Positions 1 to 8,865 of a stretch of DNA of 43,419 nucleotides are shown piece by piece; positions within the stretch are counted from its first letter, which is position 1, and each line of letters begins with the position of its first letter. The notes beneath the pieces are model-generated. The model had not been told where the DNA came from, searched no databases, and saw only the letters and a program-made list of their open reading frames with translations. A program made the translations under genes and the position numbers. Source of the DNA: Pseudomonadales bacterium (GTDB lineage: Bacteria > Pseudomonadota > Gammaproteobacteria > Pseudomonadales > Azotimanducaceae); the NCBI GenBank assembly GCA_021295895.1, contig JAGWBM010000037.1, forward strand, positions 1 to 43,419, given 5' to 3'.

Positions 1-824
1 GCATTGCCGTCCCGTGACAACGACATCGCGAGCTTCGTGCCGTCGGGTGAAAATTCGGGGGCGCCGTTGATACCGGGATAGGCCGCGACGTGCTCGCGTT
101 CACCCGTCGCCAGGTTCTGAACCACGATGGTCGACCTGCCGGTCTCGAAGGAGACGTAGGCGATGCGAAGCGCGTCCGGCGCCCAACTCGGCGACAGCAG
201 GGGATCACGGGACTGGAACACGGTCCGCGATCGGGCACCGTCCGCATCCGCAACCTTCAGATGGAAGGTCGGCGAGTTGGTCGCGGCATCCTCGACCAGG
301 ACGTAGAGCAGCTTGGTCGAGAAAGCACCCCGGATGCCCGTGATGTGTTCATAGACTTCGTCGGCGATCCGATGGGCGATGTCGCGGAGTTCTTCCGGAG
401 ATGCGGTGATCCTCGACGAGGCGACCTCGCGTTCCGAGTTGACATCGAACAGGTGGTAGACGACCGAGACCGCACCGGATGCTTCCGTCCAAGCGCGTCC
501 GATGACCAGGTAGTCCATATCGAGGATGCGCCAATCGCGGAAGTACACCTGGTCCGGCGCCGTCGGGTACGACAGCATATTGTCGGACGGCAACAGGGAG
601 AATTGACCACTGCGCGTCAAGTCGAAGGCGACAATGCCCGCCAGGTCGACGCTCGCCATGGGATCCGGTTCATCGGGCGGCATCGCGCTGCCGAACGGCG
701 CCACGGCCACGTTGGTTGGACTGTCCCAGCCCTCGGGGATCACGATTTCAAGGGCTTGCGCCGCAGTCGCCGCGATTACCACGGCAGCCAGACACATTGA
801 TCTCGATAGCTTTTGCGCATTCAA
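1..824 (-). CDS. tolB: Tol-Pal system protein TolB, 3' end beyond window
   Basis: Periplasmic protein of the Tol-Pal complex that links inner-membrane TolA to outer-membrane Pal. About 274 codons are visible; the rest of the propeller, and presumably pal, lie left of base 1. The product has a signal peptide (basic QKLSRS, hydrophobic CLAAVVIAATAA, cleavage after AQA), the TolB N-terminal domain with ADEVYEHITGIRGAF, and then the first propeller blades (LSPSWAPD, PEFSPDG). I choose TTG at 824: it overlaps the tolA stop as TTGA, has GGAGG at 839-835 ten bases upstream, and keeps the basic start of the signal peptide. The next in-frame ATG (797) would lose it. Identity is very secure; the start is moderately so. 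Confidence 0.93.
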   Translation of the reverse strand, partial: MNAQKLSRSMCLAAVVIAATAAQALEIVIPEGWDSPTNVAVAPFGSAMPPDEPDPMASVDLAGIVAFDLTRSGQFSLLPSDNMLSYPTAPDQVYFRDWRILDMDYLVIGRAWTEASGAVSVVYHLFDVNSEREVASSRITASPEELRDIAHRIADEVYEHITGIRGAFSTKLLYVLVEDAATNSPTFHLKVADADGARSRTVFQSRDPLLSPSWAPDALRIAYVSFETGRSTIVVQNLATGEREHVAAYPGINGAPEFSPDGTKLAMSLSRDGN

Positions 825-1534
825 CGCAGTAGATCCTCCGGTTTGAACAACAGGGTGAAGCGCCGGAAGTTCTTTTCGAACAGGCGGCTTTCCTTCGGCA
901 CGTCGAAACGCCCCACCTTGCGCACCGCCACTTCGGCGGAACGATCGAAGGCGGAGTTGCCGCTTGACTCGAGTATGGTCACTGCGAGCAGATCGCCAGA
1001 CGGCACAAGGTCCACCCGTAGTCGGGCCTGCATGCCGAGACGGGCGCTCGGCGGCCGCGACCACGCCTCGACGATCGCTTGGCGGATTGCCGCAGCATAG
1101 GTCATCGTCTCCGAGTCCGCCTCCGCATCGCGCAGGTCGGCCAGTTCCTCCGCCAGGGCAAGTTGCGTCGACTGCTCCGACAGTTCGCGCAGTCGTTCCT
1201 GACGCTCCCGCTCTTCCCGGGCACGCCGCTCCTCCTCCGGATCGGGCTTCGGCGGCTGTTCGACCGTCGGCACCGGGGCAGGCTTTGGCTTTGGTTTCGG
1301 CTTGGGCTGTGGTGCGGGTTGGGACACCGGCGCGGGTTTTGGTTCCGCCTTCGGCACCGGCTGTTTGGGCGCCGGTTTCTCCATGACGATCAGCTTGGCC
1401 TCGATGGCGCGCGGTTCATAGAGACGCAGGTCGTCCGTCTCGGGCTGCCAGTCCTGGAGGAGCAAGGCGCCAACGCCACAGTGCAGCAAGAGCGCCAACG
1501 CCATCGGAAAGGCATAGTCGCGAACGACGCTCAC
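821..1534 (-). CDS. tolA: Cell envelope integrity protein TolA (TonB C-terminal family)
   Basis: Inner-membrane protein that spans the periplasm and passes proton-motive force from TolQR to TolB/Pal. The 237 residues show an N-terminal membrane helix (about residues 8-26, FPMALALLLHCGVGALLL), a Pro/Lys-rich stretch (about 52-100), an Arg/Glu-rich helical segment (100-125), and a TolA/TonB C-terminal domain with ILESSGNSAFDRSAEVAVRK. It is shorter than E. coli TolA (about 420), mainly because the helical middle domain is short, as in many non-enteric species. It starts at GTG 1534 behind GGAG, nine bases after the tolR stop. Its stop overlaps the tolB start, suggesting coupled translation. Confidence 0.92.
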   Translation of the reverse strand: MSVVRDYAFPMALALLLHCGVGALLLQDWQPETDDLRLYEPRAIEAKLIVMEKPAPKQPVPKAEPKPAPVSQPAPQPKPKPKPKPAPVPTVEQPPKPDPEEERRAREERERQERLRELSEQSTQLALAEELADLRDAEADSETMTYAAAIRQAIVEAWSRPPSARLGMQARLRVDLVPSGDLLAVTILESSGNSAFDRSAEVAVRKVGRFDVPKESRLFEKNFRRFTLLFKPEDLLR

Positions 1535-1543
1535 CGTGGTCTC

Positions 1544-1990
1544 CTACCCATCCCCGCCGGGTTCGAGGGACTCGACGGGATCGGTGATCAAGCCCACGCT
1601 AGCCGCTCCCGCACGCTGCAGCACCGACATCACCCGCACGACATCGCCGTACGGGACGCCCGTGTCGCCGCGGACGTATACCGGCAGATCAGGTCGAACC
1701 TCGAGTATCTTCTCCGCCTGGTCGAGGAGCGAGAAGATCGTCGCCCGGGTTCCCTCGGCGCCCGGTCGTGGCATACCCGTGTTGACGAAGATCTCCCCGT
1801 TGGCATTGACGGTTACGACCAACGGATCCTCCTCGTTGGTGAGGGGTTCCGAATCCGCGCTGGGCAGATCCACCTCCACGCCCTGGGTGGTAAGCGGTGC
1901 CGTGACCATGAAGATCACCAGCAGCACCAGCATCACGTCGATGTAGGGTACGACGTTGATTTCGGACATCGGCTTGCGACGCGTTGCCAC
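1544..1990 (-). CDS. tolR: Tol-Pal motor protein TolR (ExbD/TolR family)
   Basis: Small inner-membrane subunit of the TolQR proton channel that energises TolA. The product has the family hallmark RRKPMSEINVVPYIDVMLVL, with the membrane-embedded Asp of the proton path in YIDVMLVLLVIFM, followed by a periplasmic domain. I prefer GTG at 1990 (148 residues): GGGAGA lies at 2003-1998 with 7-base spacing, and the protein then begins VATRRKPMSE, as in family members. An ATG at 2026 gives 160 residues, but overlaps tolQ by 11 bases and adds an uncharacteristic leader. It is the middle gene of tolQRAB, 25 bases after tolQ. Confidence 0.93.
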   Translation of the reverse strand: MATRRKPMSEINVVPYIDVMLVLLVIFMVTAPLTTQGVEVDLPSADSEPLTNEEDPLVVTVNANGEIFVNTGMPRPGAEGTRATIFSLLDQAEKILEVRPDLPVYVRGDTGVPYGDVVRVMSVLQRAGAASVGLITDPVESLEPGGDG

Positions 1991-2015
1991 GGCATTATCT
2001 CCCGCGTTCCACGTT

Positions 2016-2693
2016 CTATCCGGCAACCACGGTTCGGTGCAGGATGGAGGTCAACTCGTCCGCGAACGCCTCGTAGCGTTTCATGAGTACCTCCACCCGC
2101 GCCGCGAAGCGGTTATAGCCGATCACGGCCGGGATGGCGGCGAAGAGCCCCATCGCAGTGGCGATCAGTGCCTCCGAGATGCCCGGAGCCACCGCTGCCA
2201 GTGTCGCCTGGGTCATCGTAGCGACGTTGCGGAAGGCATTCATGATGCCCCAGACCGTACCGAACAGGCCGACGTAGACGCTCGTCGAACCAACCGTCGC
2301 CAGAAAAGGCAAGTGGCGGCCCAGGCGCTCCTCCTCGTGGGTCAAGGCCACACGCATCGCCCGTTGCACGAATTGCATGACGGCGTCCGGATCGGTCGTG
2401 CCGGCTGCGGACAGTCGCTGGTATTCGCCAAACCCGGCGGCGAAGGCCGTTTCGATGCCCGTGAGCTCGTCCTCGCGTTCGGCGAGTTCACTGTTGAGTT
2501 CGGCCAAATCGATGCCGCTCCAGAACTCGTCCTCGAAGTCGTCGATCTCGCCCTGGACCCTGTTGAGCCCAAACCAGCGCTGGAAGATCAACACCCAGGA
2601 TGCCAGCGACGCCAACAGCAGGATGGCCATGACGGCCTGTACGAGGAAGCTCGCACCGGCGATCAGTTCCAGGATTGAAGCGGGTTGGGTCAT
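2016..2693 (-). CDS. tolQ: Tol-Pal motor protein TolQ (MotA/TolQ/ExbB family)
   Basis: Polytopic inner-membrane subunit that forms the TolQR stator-like proton channel. At 225 residues it is family-typical. It shows a first membrane helix (about 13-36), a long cytoplasmic loop, and two C-terminal helices. The conserved segment [20 protein letters not shown] leads into [16 protein letters not shown], the best-conserved TolQ region. The ATG at 2693 shares ATGA with the ruvB stop and is preceded by GGGAGA. In most gammaproteobacteria ybgC would sit directly upstream; here ruvB abuts tolQ. Confidence 0.95.
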   Translation of the reverse strand: MTQPASILELIAGASFLVQAVMAILLLASLASWVLIFQRWFGLNRVQGEIDDFEDEFWSGIDLAELNSELAEREDELTGIETAFAAGFGEYQRLSAAGTTDPDAVMQFVQRAMRVALTHEEERLGRHLPFLATVGSTSVYVGLFGTVWGIMNAFRNVATMTQATLAAVAPGISEALIATAMGLFAAIPAVIGYNRFAARVEVLMKRYEAFADELTSILHRTVVAG

Positions 2694-3778
2694 GTGTCGT
2701 CTCCCGTTGCGTCGTCGGACCCGTCCAGGTCCAGTTTCAACTGCCCGTCGCCGGCTCGGCCGTCGCCCGCACGGCCGCTGGGTACGAGCCCCAAGTGCCG
2801 GTAGGCCGCCTGTGTGGCGACCCGGCCACGTGGGGTGCGCATGATGTAGCCCTCCTGGACTAGGAACGGCTCGATGACGTATTCGATGGTGTCACGTTCC
2901 TCGCTGATCGCTGCCGACAACGTCTCGACGCCTACAGGACCGCCCGCGAACTTGCCGGCGATGGCTTCCAGCAGGAGCCGGTCCATGCCGTCGAGGCCCC
3001 GGCTGTCGACCTCGAACATGCTCAAGGCCGCATCCGCGGAGTCCTGGTTGACAGCACCACCGCTCTTGACCTCGGCGTAGTCGCGGACGCGCCTGAGCAA
3101 ACGGTTGGCAACACGCGGCGTGCCGCGGGAACGTCTGGCGATCTCCTTCGCCCCCGCCGGCTCGATGGGAATTCCGAGCTTTCCGGCGGAGACGGTGACG
3201 ATTTCCGCAAGCTCGTCCGGCGAATAGAAGTCCAGCCGCTCGACGATGCCGAACCGGTCGCGAAGCGGCGAAGTCAGAAGTCCCGCCCGGGTGGTGGCGC
3301 CGACCAGGGTGAAACGCTTCAGTGTCAGGACGATGGATTTTGCCGCCGGCCCCTCGCCGATGAGGATCGGCAGCTTGCCGTCCTCCATCGCCGGATAGAG
3401 GATCTCCTCGACCACCGGCGAGAGACGGTGGATTTCGTCGATGAACAACACGTCACCGTCCTCGAGATTGGTCAACTGCGCGGCGAGATCGCCCTGCTTC
3501 TCCAATACGGGTCCCGAGGTCGCCTTGAGGGCGACCTTCATCTCGTTGGCGACGATGTGTGCCAGGGTTGTCTTGCCGAGACCCGGAGGACCGAAGATCA
3601 GTGTGTGGTCCAGGCAGTCGCCGCGCCGGCGGGCGGCTTCGATGAAGATCGCCATCTGTTCCTTGACCTTGCCCTGGCCGACGTATTCGTCGAGTCGGGT
3701 CGGCCGCAGGGCACGGTCGAACGAGCGATCCTCGTCGACGACGGCACCGGCGGTGATTCGATCGGGCTGCAGGCTCAT
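2690..3778 (-). CDS. ruvB: Holliday junction branch migration helicase RuvB
   Basis: Hexameric AAA+ motor that drives branch migration of Holliday junctions together with RuvA. The 362-residue product has Walker [13 protein letters not shown], Walker [10 protein letters not shown], sensor motif [18 protein letters not shown], and the C-terminal winged helix ([20 protein letters not shown]). The start at ATG 3778 (MSLQPDRI) overlaps the ruvA stop as ATGA. The frame is open 17 codons further up, but that part lies inside ruvA and is not family-like. The C-terminus has a short tail with a repeated GRAGDG and an acidic end, slightly longer than E. coli RuvB. Confidence 0.96.
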   Translation of the reverse strand: MSLQPDRITAGAVVDEDRSFDRALRPTRLDEYVGQGKVKEQMAIFIEAARRRGDCLDHTLIFGPPGLGKTTLAHIVANEMKVALKATSGPVLEKQGDLAAQLTNLEDGDVLFIDEIHRLSPVVEEILYPAMEDGKLPILIGEGPAAKSIVLTLKRFTLVGATTRAGLLTSPLRDRFGIVERLDFYSPDELAEIVTVSAGKLGIPIEPAGAKEIARRSRGTPRVANRLLRRVRDYAEVKSGGAVNQDSADAALSMFEVDSRGLDGMDRLLLEAIAGKFAGGPVGVETLSAAISEERDTIEYVIEPFLVQEGYIMRTPRGRVATQAAYRHLGLVPSGRAGDGRAGDGQLKLDLDGSDDATGDDT

Positions 3779-4359
3779 TCCGCCGCCATGCGCTTGAGCG
3801 CCTGTTGGATGAGATCTTCGGTACTCCACTCGACCTCGCCATCGGCCACCTGCCCGACGACCTGCGCGGCGATGCTCTCCCGATAGCCCAATGCGATCAG
3901 CGCTAGCACGGCTTCACGCGTTGTGGGCGTACTGCCGACACTGGTGATAGCGGACAACTCACGGACCTTGTCCCTAAGCTCCACCACGAGACGCTGCGCG
4001 GTCTTCCTGCCGACACCCGGAACGCGCTCCAGTGCCGCCGTATTCCCGCTGGTTATCGCATCCGCAAACGCGTCGGTGGCGACGCTCGACAACAACGAAA
4101 GGGCGAGTCGGGGACCGATTCCGGTGACCTTTATCAATGTCCGGAACAGGTCGCGTTCCGCAATGTTCGCGAATCCGTAGAGCGCCTGGGCGTCCTCGCG
4201 AACCACCAGGTGGGTGTAGATCACCACCCCGTCGGGATTCGCGGCGAGCATCCCGGTCGCCGCCGCCGACACGTCTACCTCGTAGCCGACGCCGCCGACA
4301 TCGATGAGCGCGGTGGGGCCGTCGCGTACGACGAGTTTGCCGCGCAATAGACCGATCAC
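3775..4359 (-). CDS. ruvA: Holliday junction branch migration protein RuvA
   Basis: Tetrameric protein that binds Holliday junctions and loads RuvB. The 194 residues comprise an N-terminal OB fold ([20 protein letters not shown]), helix-hairpin-helix repeats ([20 protein letters not shown] and [20 protein letters not shown]), and a C-terminal RuvB-contacting domain ([13 protein letters not shown]). It starts at GTG 4359; the open frame upstream to 4596 is low-complexity spacer sequence without family similarity. No convincing ribosome-binding site precedes it. The gene is separated from ruvC by about 400 bases holding a palindromic repeat, although ruvC and ruvA usually lie close together. 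Confidence 0.94.
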   Translation of the reverse strand: MIGLLRGKLVVRDGPTALIDVGGVGYEVDVSAAATGMLAANPDGVVIYTHLVVREDAQALYGFANIAERDLFRTLIKVTGIGPRLALSLLSSVATDAFADAITSGNTAALERVPGVGRKTAQRLVVELRDKVRELSAITSVGSTPTTREAVLALIALGYRESIAAQVVGQVADGEVEWSTEDLIQQALKRMAAE

Positions 4360-4760
4360 GACGCGCGACCCCGGGAGTTCGCCAAGGGTTCTGCGCAACC
4401 GGCGGGTGCGCCCCATGGCCGACCCGGTCGGGTCGTGTAACGACCCGCCGGGGCCGGGCGGACGTGCATGTAACAACGGGATCGTAGGGGACGGGCTTGT
4501 CCCGTCCCATCGCCGGCGAAACCGCGCGTTGCGATGTTGGCGACGGCGCGCCGTGACGGGCGCGACCGCGTCGCCCCACCGGGTTTGTTCAGGCAATTCA
4601 AGGGGTTGTGGATTTGTTCCATGAGAGCGCCGGGTCCATGTAATCTCCTACGCGCACCGCTTCGCCGTGGAGAGTATTCGCGTCGCGAATTCTCGACCGA
4701 CCGCGAAACGGTCGCGAACGCCTTGCGGTCGGCGGCGCGAGCGCGAAGCCGGGGCGTCGC
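4360..4760. other. ruvC-ruvA spacer without a recognisable gene
   Basis: A 401-base gap inside an otherwise tight operon. It contains the composite palindromic repeat (4484-4582) and, nearer ruvC, GC-rich inverted segments such as GACCGACCGCGAAACGGTCG. No tRNA, small RNA family or credible protein frame was recognised. Confidence 0.5.
4484..4582 (+). repeat. Composite palindromic intergenic repeat (REP/BIME-like), copy in ruvC-ruvA spacer
   Basis: Left arm 4484-4508 is GTA-GGGGACGGG-CTTGT-CCCGTCCC, a hairpin with a short CTTGT loop. About 30 bases on, at 4539-4582, is a second palindrome GGCGACGGCGCGCC...GGGCGCG...GCGTCGCC. The same two-part order occurs at 32247-32357, 41196-41291 and 41991-42163. 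No T-tract follows, so an intrinsic terminator is not indicated. Extragenic palindromes of this kind can stabilise mRNA ends or bind host factors; the role here is unknown. Confidence 0.7.
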
Positions 4761-5243
4761 CTAGCAGTCCGGTTGCCGAATGCGAGTATTGACGTGACAG
4801 ATTGCGACTGCAAGCGCATCGGCTGCATCCGATGCGGGTTCGGCGGACAGCGAGAGCAGTGCGCGGACCATGTATTGCACCTGGGCCTTGGTCGCGCTGC
4901 CGGTACCTACTACGGCCTGTTTCACCGCTCGAGCGGCATACTCGCTAACCGGGAGATCGGCCCGGACCGCGGCGGCGATGGCAACCCCCCTGGCTTGACC
5001 GAGCTTGAGCGCGGATTGGGGGTTTCGCGCAAAGAAGACCTCCTCGACCACGAACTCGTCGGGCGCATGGGCCGCGATCACCTCTTCAACACCTCGATAG
5101 ATATCGGCAAGCCGGCCTGCGAACGGGCCGGTGACCGTCTGGATGCAGCCGCTCGCCACGTAGCGCAACGTGTCTCCATCGACATCGAGCACGCCGTAGC
5201 CGGTCAAACGCGAACCGGGATCGACGCCCAACACACGGATCAT
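4761..5243 (-). CDS. ruvC: Crossover junction endodeoxyribonuclease RuvC
   Basis: Dimeric Holliday junction resolvase that cuts symmetrically after RuvAB branch migration. The 160 residues show a RNase H-like fold with the acidic catalytic set: Asp in RVLGVDPGS, Glu in [12 protein letters not shown], and the C-terminal [12 protein letters not shown] pair. The start ATG 5243 ([11 protein letters not shown]) is preceded by GGAAG. Upstream in-frame ATGs extend into yebC and are not used by the family. It lies 37 bases after yebC, in the conserved aspS-yebC-ruvCAB order. Confidence 0.96.
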   Translation of the reverse strand: MIRVLGVDPGSRLTGYGVLDVDGDTLRYVASGCIQTVTGPFAGRLADIYRGVEEVIAAHAPDEFVVEEVFFARNPQSALKLGQARGVAIAAAVRADLPVSEYAARAVKQAVVGTGSATKAQVQYMVRALLSLSAEPASDAADALAVAICHVNTRIRQPDC

Positions 5244-5280
5244 GCGACTTCCGCTGGTTGTTAGGAATCGAGCATACCCT

Positions 5281-6000
5281 TCAAGGGAATCCAGCGTTGC
5301 AGTAGACGTTCTGCACATCCTCGAGATCTTCGAGGGCATCGATCAGGCGCAGCACCCTGGCGGCGGTCTCTTCATCGCACGGATTGGTCGTCGTCGGCAC
5401 CAGTGCCACCTCGGCATGCTCCGGGTCAAACCCGCCCGCCTTCAGGGCATCCACCACCGGGCCAAAACTCTCGGGCTGCGTAACCACGGAAATGATCCCG
5501 TCCTCCTCGACTTCGATGTCCTCGGCGCCGGCCTCGATCGCCAGGTCCATGACCGCATCCTCGTCCGCGTCCACGAGATTCACAACACCCTGCTTGGTGA
5601 ACAGGTAGGCCACGGAACCATCGGTTCCCAACTTGCCGCCGTATTTGCTGAACGCATGACGGACGGCGGCCACCGTGCGGTTGCGATTGTCGGTCATGAC
5701 CTCGACCAGGACGGCCACTCCCCCGGGACCGTAGCCCTCGTAGGTAAGCTCCTCGACATCGCCGCCGGCCAGGCCGCCCTCGCCCCGCGTTATGGCGCGG
5801 TCCATGGTGTCGCGCGGCATGTTGACCGACAACGCGTTGTCCATCGCGACGCGGAGCCTGGGGTTGTCGTTGGGGTCGCCGCCGCCTAGCCGCGCCGCCA
5901 CCGTCAGTTCCCGAATTACCTTGGTCCACACCTTGGCCCGTTTGGCATCCTGGCGTGCCTTGCGGTGCTTGATGTTCGCCCACTTGGAGTGTCCGGCCAT
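5281..6000 (-). CDS. yebC: YebC/PmpR family protein
   Basis: Widespread cytoplasmic protein first described as a transcriptional regulator (PmpR) and more recently linked to relieving ribosome stalling on proline-rich stretches; the exact role in this organism is open. The 239-residue product is full length, starts with the diagnostic [14 protein letters not shown], and retains [20 protein letters not shown] and the [19 protein letters not shown] block. It lies 32 bases downstream of aspS and 37 bases upstream of ruvC on the same strand. Confidence 0.95.
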   Translation of the reverse strand: MAGHSKWANIKHRKARQDAKRAKVWTKVIRELTVAARLGGGDPNDNPRLRVAMDNALSVNMPRDTMDRAITRGEGGLAGGDVEELTYEGYGPGGVAVLVEVMTDNRNRTVAAVRHAFSKYGGKLGTDGSVAYLFTKQGVVNLVDADEDAVMDLAIEAGAEDIEVEEDGIISVVTQPESFGPVVDALKAGGFDPEHAEVALVPTTTNPCDEETAARVLRLIDALEDLEDVQNVYCNAGFP

Positions 6001-6032
6001 GTCTGTCGCCTTGGCGCGTCTAGGATACCGAG

Positions 6033-7784
6033 TTATCGAATCCGGATATGAAGCTCGCGCAACTGGTGTTCGTCAACAGGGCTCGGCGCCGACGTCAGGA
6101 GGCAGGTCGCGGATTGGGTCTTCGGAAACGCGATGACGTCGCGGATGTTGTCGGTACCAGCGAGAAACATCATCAACCGGTCGAAGCCCATGGCGATACC
6201 GCCGTGGGGTGGACAGCCCAACGCCAATGCGTCGAGCAGGAAACCGAACTTCGTCTCGGCTTCCTGTCCCATGCGAAGCACCTCGAACACGGCACGCTGC
6301 ATGGCCGGATCGTGGATCCGAATGGAGCCGCCGCCCACCTCGGTGCCATTGAGCACGAAGTCATAGGCGCGGGCCAGCGCCGTGTGGGGACTGCCGTGCA
6401 ACTCGTCGATGGAACAGGCCGGTTGGGTAAACGGATGGTGGGCCGGATTGAGCGTCTCGCGGCCCGGCTCAAACAGCGGGAACTCGGTGATCCAGCAGGG
6501 TGCCCAGGTGTCCTCGACCACGTCCAGCGCCCCGGCCAACTCGTCGCGGAACGCGCCCATGGCGTCGTTGACGATCTTCGCGGTGTCGGCACCGAAGAAG
6601 ACGATGTCGTCGGTTTGGGCATCGACGCGATCCAACACCGCCTCGACGGTGGAAGGCTCGAGATGCTTGAGAATGGGCGACTGCAGGCCGTCCATCCCGC
6701 GCGCTCGGTCGTTGACCTTGATATAGGCCAGGCCCTTGGCTCCGTAGCGGCCCACGAATCCAACGTACTCGTCGAGTTCCCGGCGCGACAGCCGGCTTGC
6801 CGCGCCGGGCCCTTTGAGCGCCACGACCCGCCCGTCGGGGTTGCTTGCCGGGGCACTGAACACCTTGAACGCTGCATCGCGGACCAGGTCGGCCATGTCG
6901 ACGAGTTCCAGCGGATTGCGCAGGTCCGGCGCGTCGGTCCCGAAGCGCCGCAAAGCATCGGCATAGCAGATAACCGGGAAGTCGGGAAGTTCGACGTCGA
7001 TCACCTCGCGGAACAGCGATTTCATGAGCCGTTCCGTCAGATCCATCACATCCTCTTCGGTGATGAAGGATGCCTCGATGTCGACCTGGGTGAATTCGGG
7101 TTGACGGTGGGCGCGCAGGTCCTCGTCCCGGTAACAGCGCGCAATCTGATAGTACTTGTCGAACCCCGACATCATCAGCAATTGCTTGAAGATCTGCGGC
7201 GACTGCGGCAACGCGAAGAACTCGCCGGGGTGCGTGCGGCTCGGCACCAGGTAGTCCCGGGCTCCCTCCGGTGTGGTCTTGGTCAAGGTCGGCGTTTCGA
7301 CGTCCCAGAAGCCCTCCTCCTCCAGGACACGCCGAACGTGGCTTACCGCCCGTGCCCGCAGCCGGAGCCGTTCCTGCATTTCCGGACGGCGCAGGTCCAG
7401 GAAGCGGTGTTTCAAGCGCACTTCCTCGCCGGCATCGGAGTACTCGTCGAGCACGAACGGCGGCGTTTCCGAACGGTTGAGAATCTCGAGCTTGTCGCCC
7501 AGAACCTCGACCTCACCGGTCTTCATGTCCGGATTGACGGTACCTTCCGGACGCGGACGGACCCGTCCTTCGATGCCGAGCACGTACTCGTTGCGGATGC
7601 CTTCCGCGATGCCGAAGGGCTCCGGGGTATCGGGGTCGTACACGACCTGCACGATGCCGGTCCTGTCGCGCACGTCGAGGAAGATCACACCGCCGTGGTC
7701 CCGGCGGCGATGCACCCAGCCGTTCAGGGACACCCTCGCGCCAATATCGGTTGCGGCCACGTCGCCGCAATAGTGAGTTCGCAC
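6033..7784 (-). CDS. aspS: Aspartate--tRNA ligase, bacterial type, probably non-discriminating
   Basis: Class II synthetase that charges tRNA-Asp in the cytosol. The 583 residues comprise an N-terminal anticodon-binding OB fold ([19 protein letters not shown]), class II motif 2 ([17 protein letters not shown]), a bacterial GAD insertion (about 290-420), and motif 3 ([16 protein letters not shown]). His30 in RRRDHGG and Gly81 in RPEGTVNP match residues associated with the non-discriminating AspRS of Pseudomonas aeruginosa, which also charges tRNA-Asn for GatCAB; E. coli has Leu and Lys there. The start is GTG 7784, eleven bases after the fmdB stop, with only a weak ribosome-binding site. Dual specificity is inferred. 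Confidence 0.95.
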   Translation of the reverse strand: MRTHYCGDVAATDIGARVSLNGWVHRRRDHGGVIFLDVRDRTGIVQVVYDPDTPEPFGIAEGIRNEYVLGIEGRVRPRPEGTVNPDMKTGEVEVLGDKLEILNRSETPPFVLDEYSDAGEEVRLKHRFLDLRRPEMQERLRLRARAVSHVRRVLEEEGFWDVETPTLTKTTPEGARDYLVPSRTHPGEFFALPQSPQIFKQLLMMSGFDKYYQIARCYRDEDLRAHRQPEFTQVDIEASFITEEDVMDLTERLMKSLFREVIDVELPDFPVICYADALRRFGTDAPDLRNPLELVDMADLVRDAAFKVFSAPASNPDGRVVALKGPGAASRLSRRELDEYVGFVGRYGAKGLAYIKVNDRARGMDGLQSPILKHLEPSTVEAVLDRVDAQTDDIVFFGADTAKIVNDAMGAFRDELAGALDVVEDTWAPCWITEFPLFEPGRETLNPAHHPFTQPACSIDELHGSPHTALARAYDFVLNGTEVGGGSIRIHDPAMQRAVFEVLRMGQEAETKFGFLLDALALGCPPHGGIAMGFDRLMMFLAGTDNIRDVIAFPKTQSATCLLTSAPSPVDEHQLRELHIRIR

Positions 7785-7795
7785 CGTCGGGGGAC

Positions 7796-8173
7796 TCAGT
7801 CCGCTTTCGCCGCGTTGCTGGTCGTCTTCGACGACGAATTGGCGTCCGTCGTTTTGGTGTCCTTGGTCTTCGAATCGCCAGCCTTCTTCGCGGTTCCGTC
7901 TGCGGAGTCGGCCGACTTGGTCTTGCCGTCGTCACCTGCCTTGCTCTCGGCCTTGTCCGACTCGCCGTTGCCCACGACGTTTTTCCTGTCACCGGTCTTG
8001 AAATCGGTTTCGTACCAGCCGCTGCCCTTCAAGCGGAAAACCGGGGCGGACAGTAGCTTCTTGAGCGCCGCCTCGCCGCACTCGGGACAGTCGGTCAGCG
8101 CCGGCTCGCTGGCCTTCTGGATCGTCTCGAATTGGTGCTCACACGAACGGCACGCGTACTCGTAGATGGGCAC
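7796..8173 (-). CDS. FmdB-family zinc-ribbon protein with charged C-terminal tail
   Basis: FmdB-like small regulatory or zinc-ribbon protein of unsettled function, often found next to aspS. The 125-residue product begins (V/M)[10 protein letters not shown] and has two Cys-x2-Cys knuckles (CRSC, CPEC) in the first 45 residues, followed by the family segment [15 protein letters not shown]. The last 60 or so residues are low complexity, rich in Lys, Asp, Ser and Thr, and probably disordered. GTG 8173 is chosen because the family begins exactly there and GGAG lies nine bases upstream; an ATG at 8212 adds 13 residues. It is first gene of the leftward aspS-ruv-tol run. Confidence 0.85.
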   Translation of the reverse strand: MPIYEYACRSCEHQFETIQKASEPALTDCPECGEAALKKLLSAPVFRLKGSGWYETDFKTGDRKNVVGNGESDKAESKAGDDGKTKSADSADGTAKKAGDSKTKDTKTTDANSSSKTTSNAAKAD

Positions 8174-8481
8174 GTGAACGAACTCCGTGTTCCCCGAAAG
8201 GTGGCGAAGCATAAAGAAAACACGCGTGCAAATACACCGACCCTGTCGATCGATTCACCGATTCGTTGTGTTTTTTCAAGGTTCCGGCGAATCGTCGCTT
8301 GGCTTTCGAGCACTGATCCGATATAAAGCGCGCGTGCTGGCCGCCTGCCATGGAACAAGACGCCGGAAGTAGCGACACGACCGGCGGGATTCATGAGAGG
8401 TCGGTGTGGCCGGGCCGGTGGCGGCGCGGCGCGCGCGGCCGGGTGACAAGGCACATCTGTCATTAGCAAAAGGAATCGTCA
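8174..8481. other. Divergent spacer between fmdB and the HU gene
   Basis: About 308 bases separating two outward-facing genes. It holds a good rightward promoter candidate (8299-8327) and a GC-rich stretch (about 8405-8445). The leftward promoter for fmdB/aspS should also lie here, but I see no hexamer pair worth naming. No RNA gene was recognised. Confidence 0.5.
8299..8327 (+). promoter_or_regulatory. Sigma70-type promoter for the HU gene
   Basis: TTGGCT (8299-8304), a 17-base spacer and TATAAA (8322-8327). Both hexamers are close to consensus with ideal spacing. The start codon at 8482 would follow a leader of roughly 150 bases, long enough for 5' UTR control. Confidence 0.55.
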
Positions 8482-8859
8482 ATGGCACGCAAAACCGCTC
8501 CCAAGCGCGCTCTAACCAACGCCGCAGCCAACCCGAAAAGGCCCCCCGCAATGCGGACGAAAATGAACAAGTCGGCGATCCTGACCCACATTGCCGGCGA
8601 AACGGGACTTACCAGGGTGCAAGTCGGGTCCGTGCTCAACGAACTCGAGATTCTGATTGAGCGACACATCAAGAAACGCGCCGTAGGCACTTTTGCCCTG
8701 CCGGGCCTGTTGAAGATCCGATCCGTGAAGAGGCCGGCCACGAAGAAGCGCATGGGGCGTAATCCGGCCACCGGCGAGCCGGTGGAGATCGCGGCGAAAC
8801 CGGCCACCACGAAGGTCCGGGTCACGCCGCTCAAGCGGCTCAAGGAGATGGTGGCTTGA
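8482..8859 (+). CDS. HU-family DNA-binding protein with basic N-terminal extension
   Basis: Nucleoid-associated, DNA-bending protein of the HU/IHF superfamily. The 125 residues are longer than classic HU (about 90): a basic, Pro/Ala-rich leader of about 27 residues precedes the fold, which begins MNKSAILTHIAGETGLTR. The beta-arm contains RMGRNPATGEPVEI, with the conserved Pro that intercalates DNA. The end, KVRVTPLKRLKEMV, matches a common proteobacterial HU-like subgroup. Start ATG 8482 has AAGGAA eight bases upstream and the promoter at 8299-8327. A second in-frame ATG at the fold boundary could yield a shorter form. It is neither ihfA nor ihfB by its arm sequence. Confidence 0.85.
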   Translation: MARKTAPKRALTNAAANPKRPPAMRTKMNKSAILTHIAGETGLTRVQVGSVLNELEILIERHIKKRAVGTFALPGLLKIRSVKRPATKKRMGRNPATGEPVEIAAKPATTKVRVTPLKRLKEMVA

Positions 8860-8865
8860 CACTTC

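Noticed and set aside
1079-2086. Plus-strand open frame opposite tolA and tolR
   Set aside because: Low-complexity antisense shadow of the Tol genes.
4484-4582. CRISPR-like array from the repeated palindromes
   Set aside because: Copies are kilobases apart, with no regular spacers and no cas genes.
6048-8165. Long plus-strand open frame (705 codons) opposite aspS and fmdB
   Set aside because: It is antisense to two clear genes and its translation has no recognisable domain. GC-rich codon usage keeps the opposite frame open.
8855-8860. Perfect TTGACA at the end of the HU gene as a proS promoter
   Set aside because: No -10 element lies at 15-19 bases; the downstream sequence there is the GC-rich hairpin.
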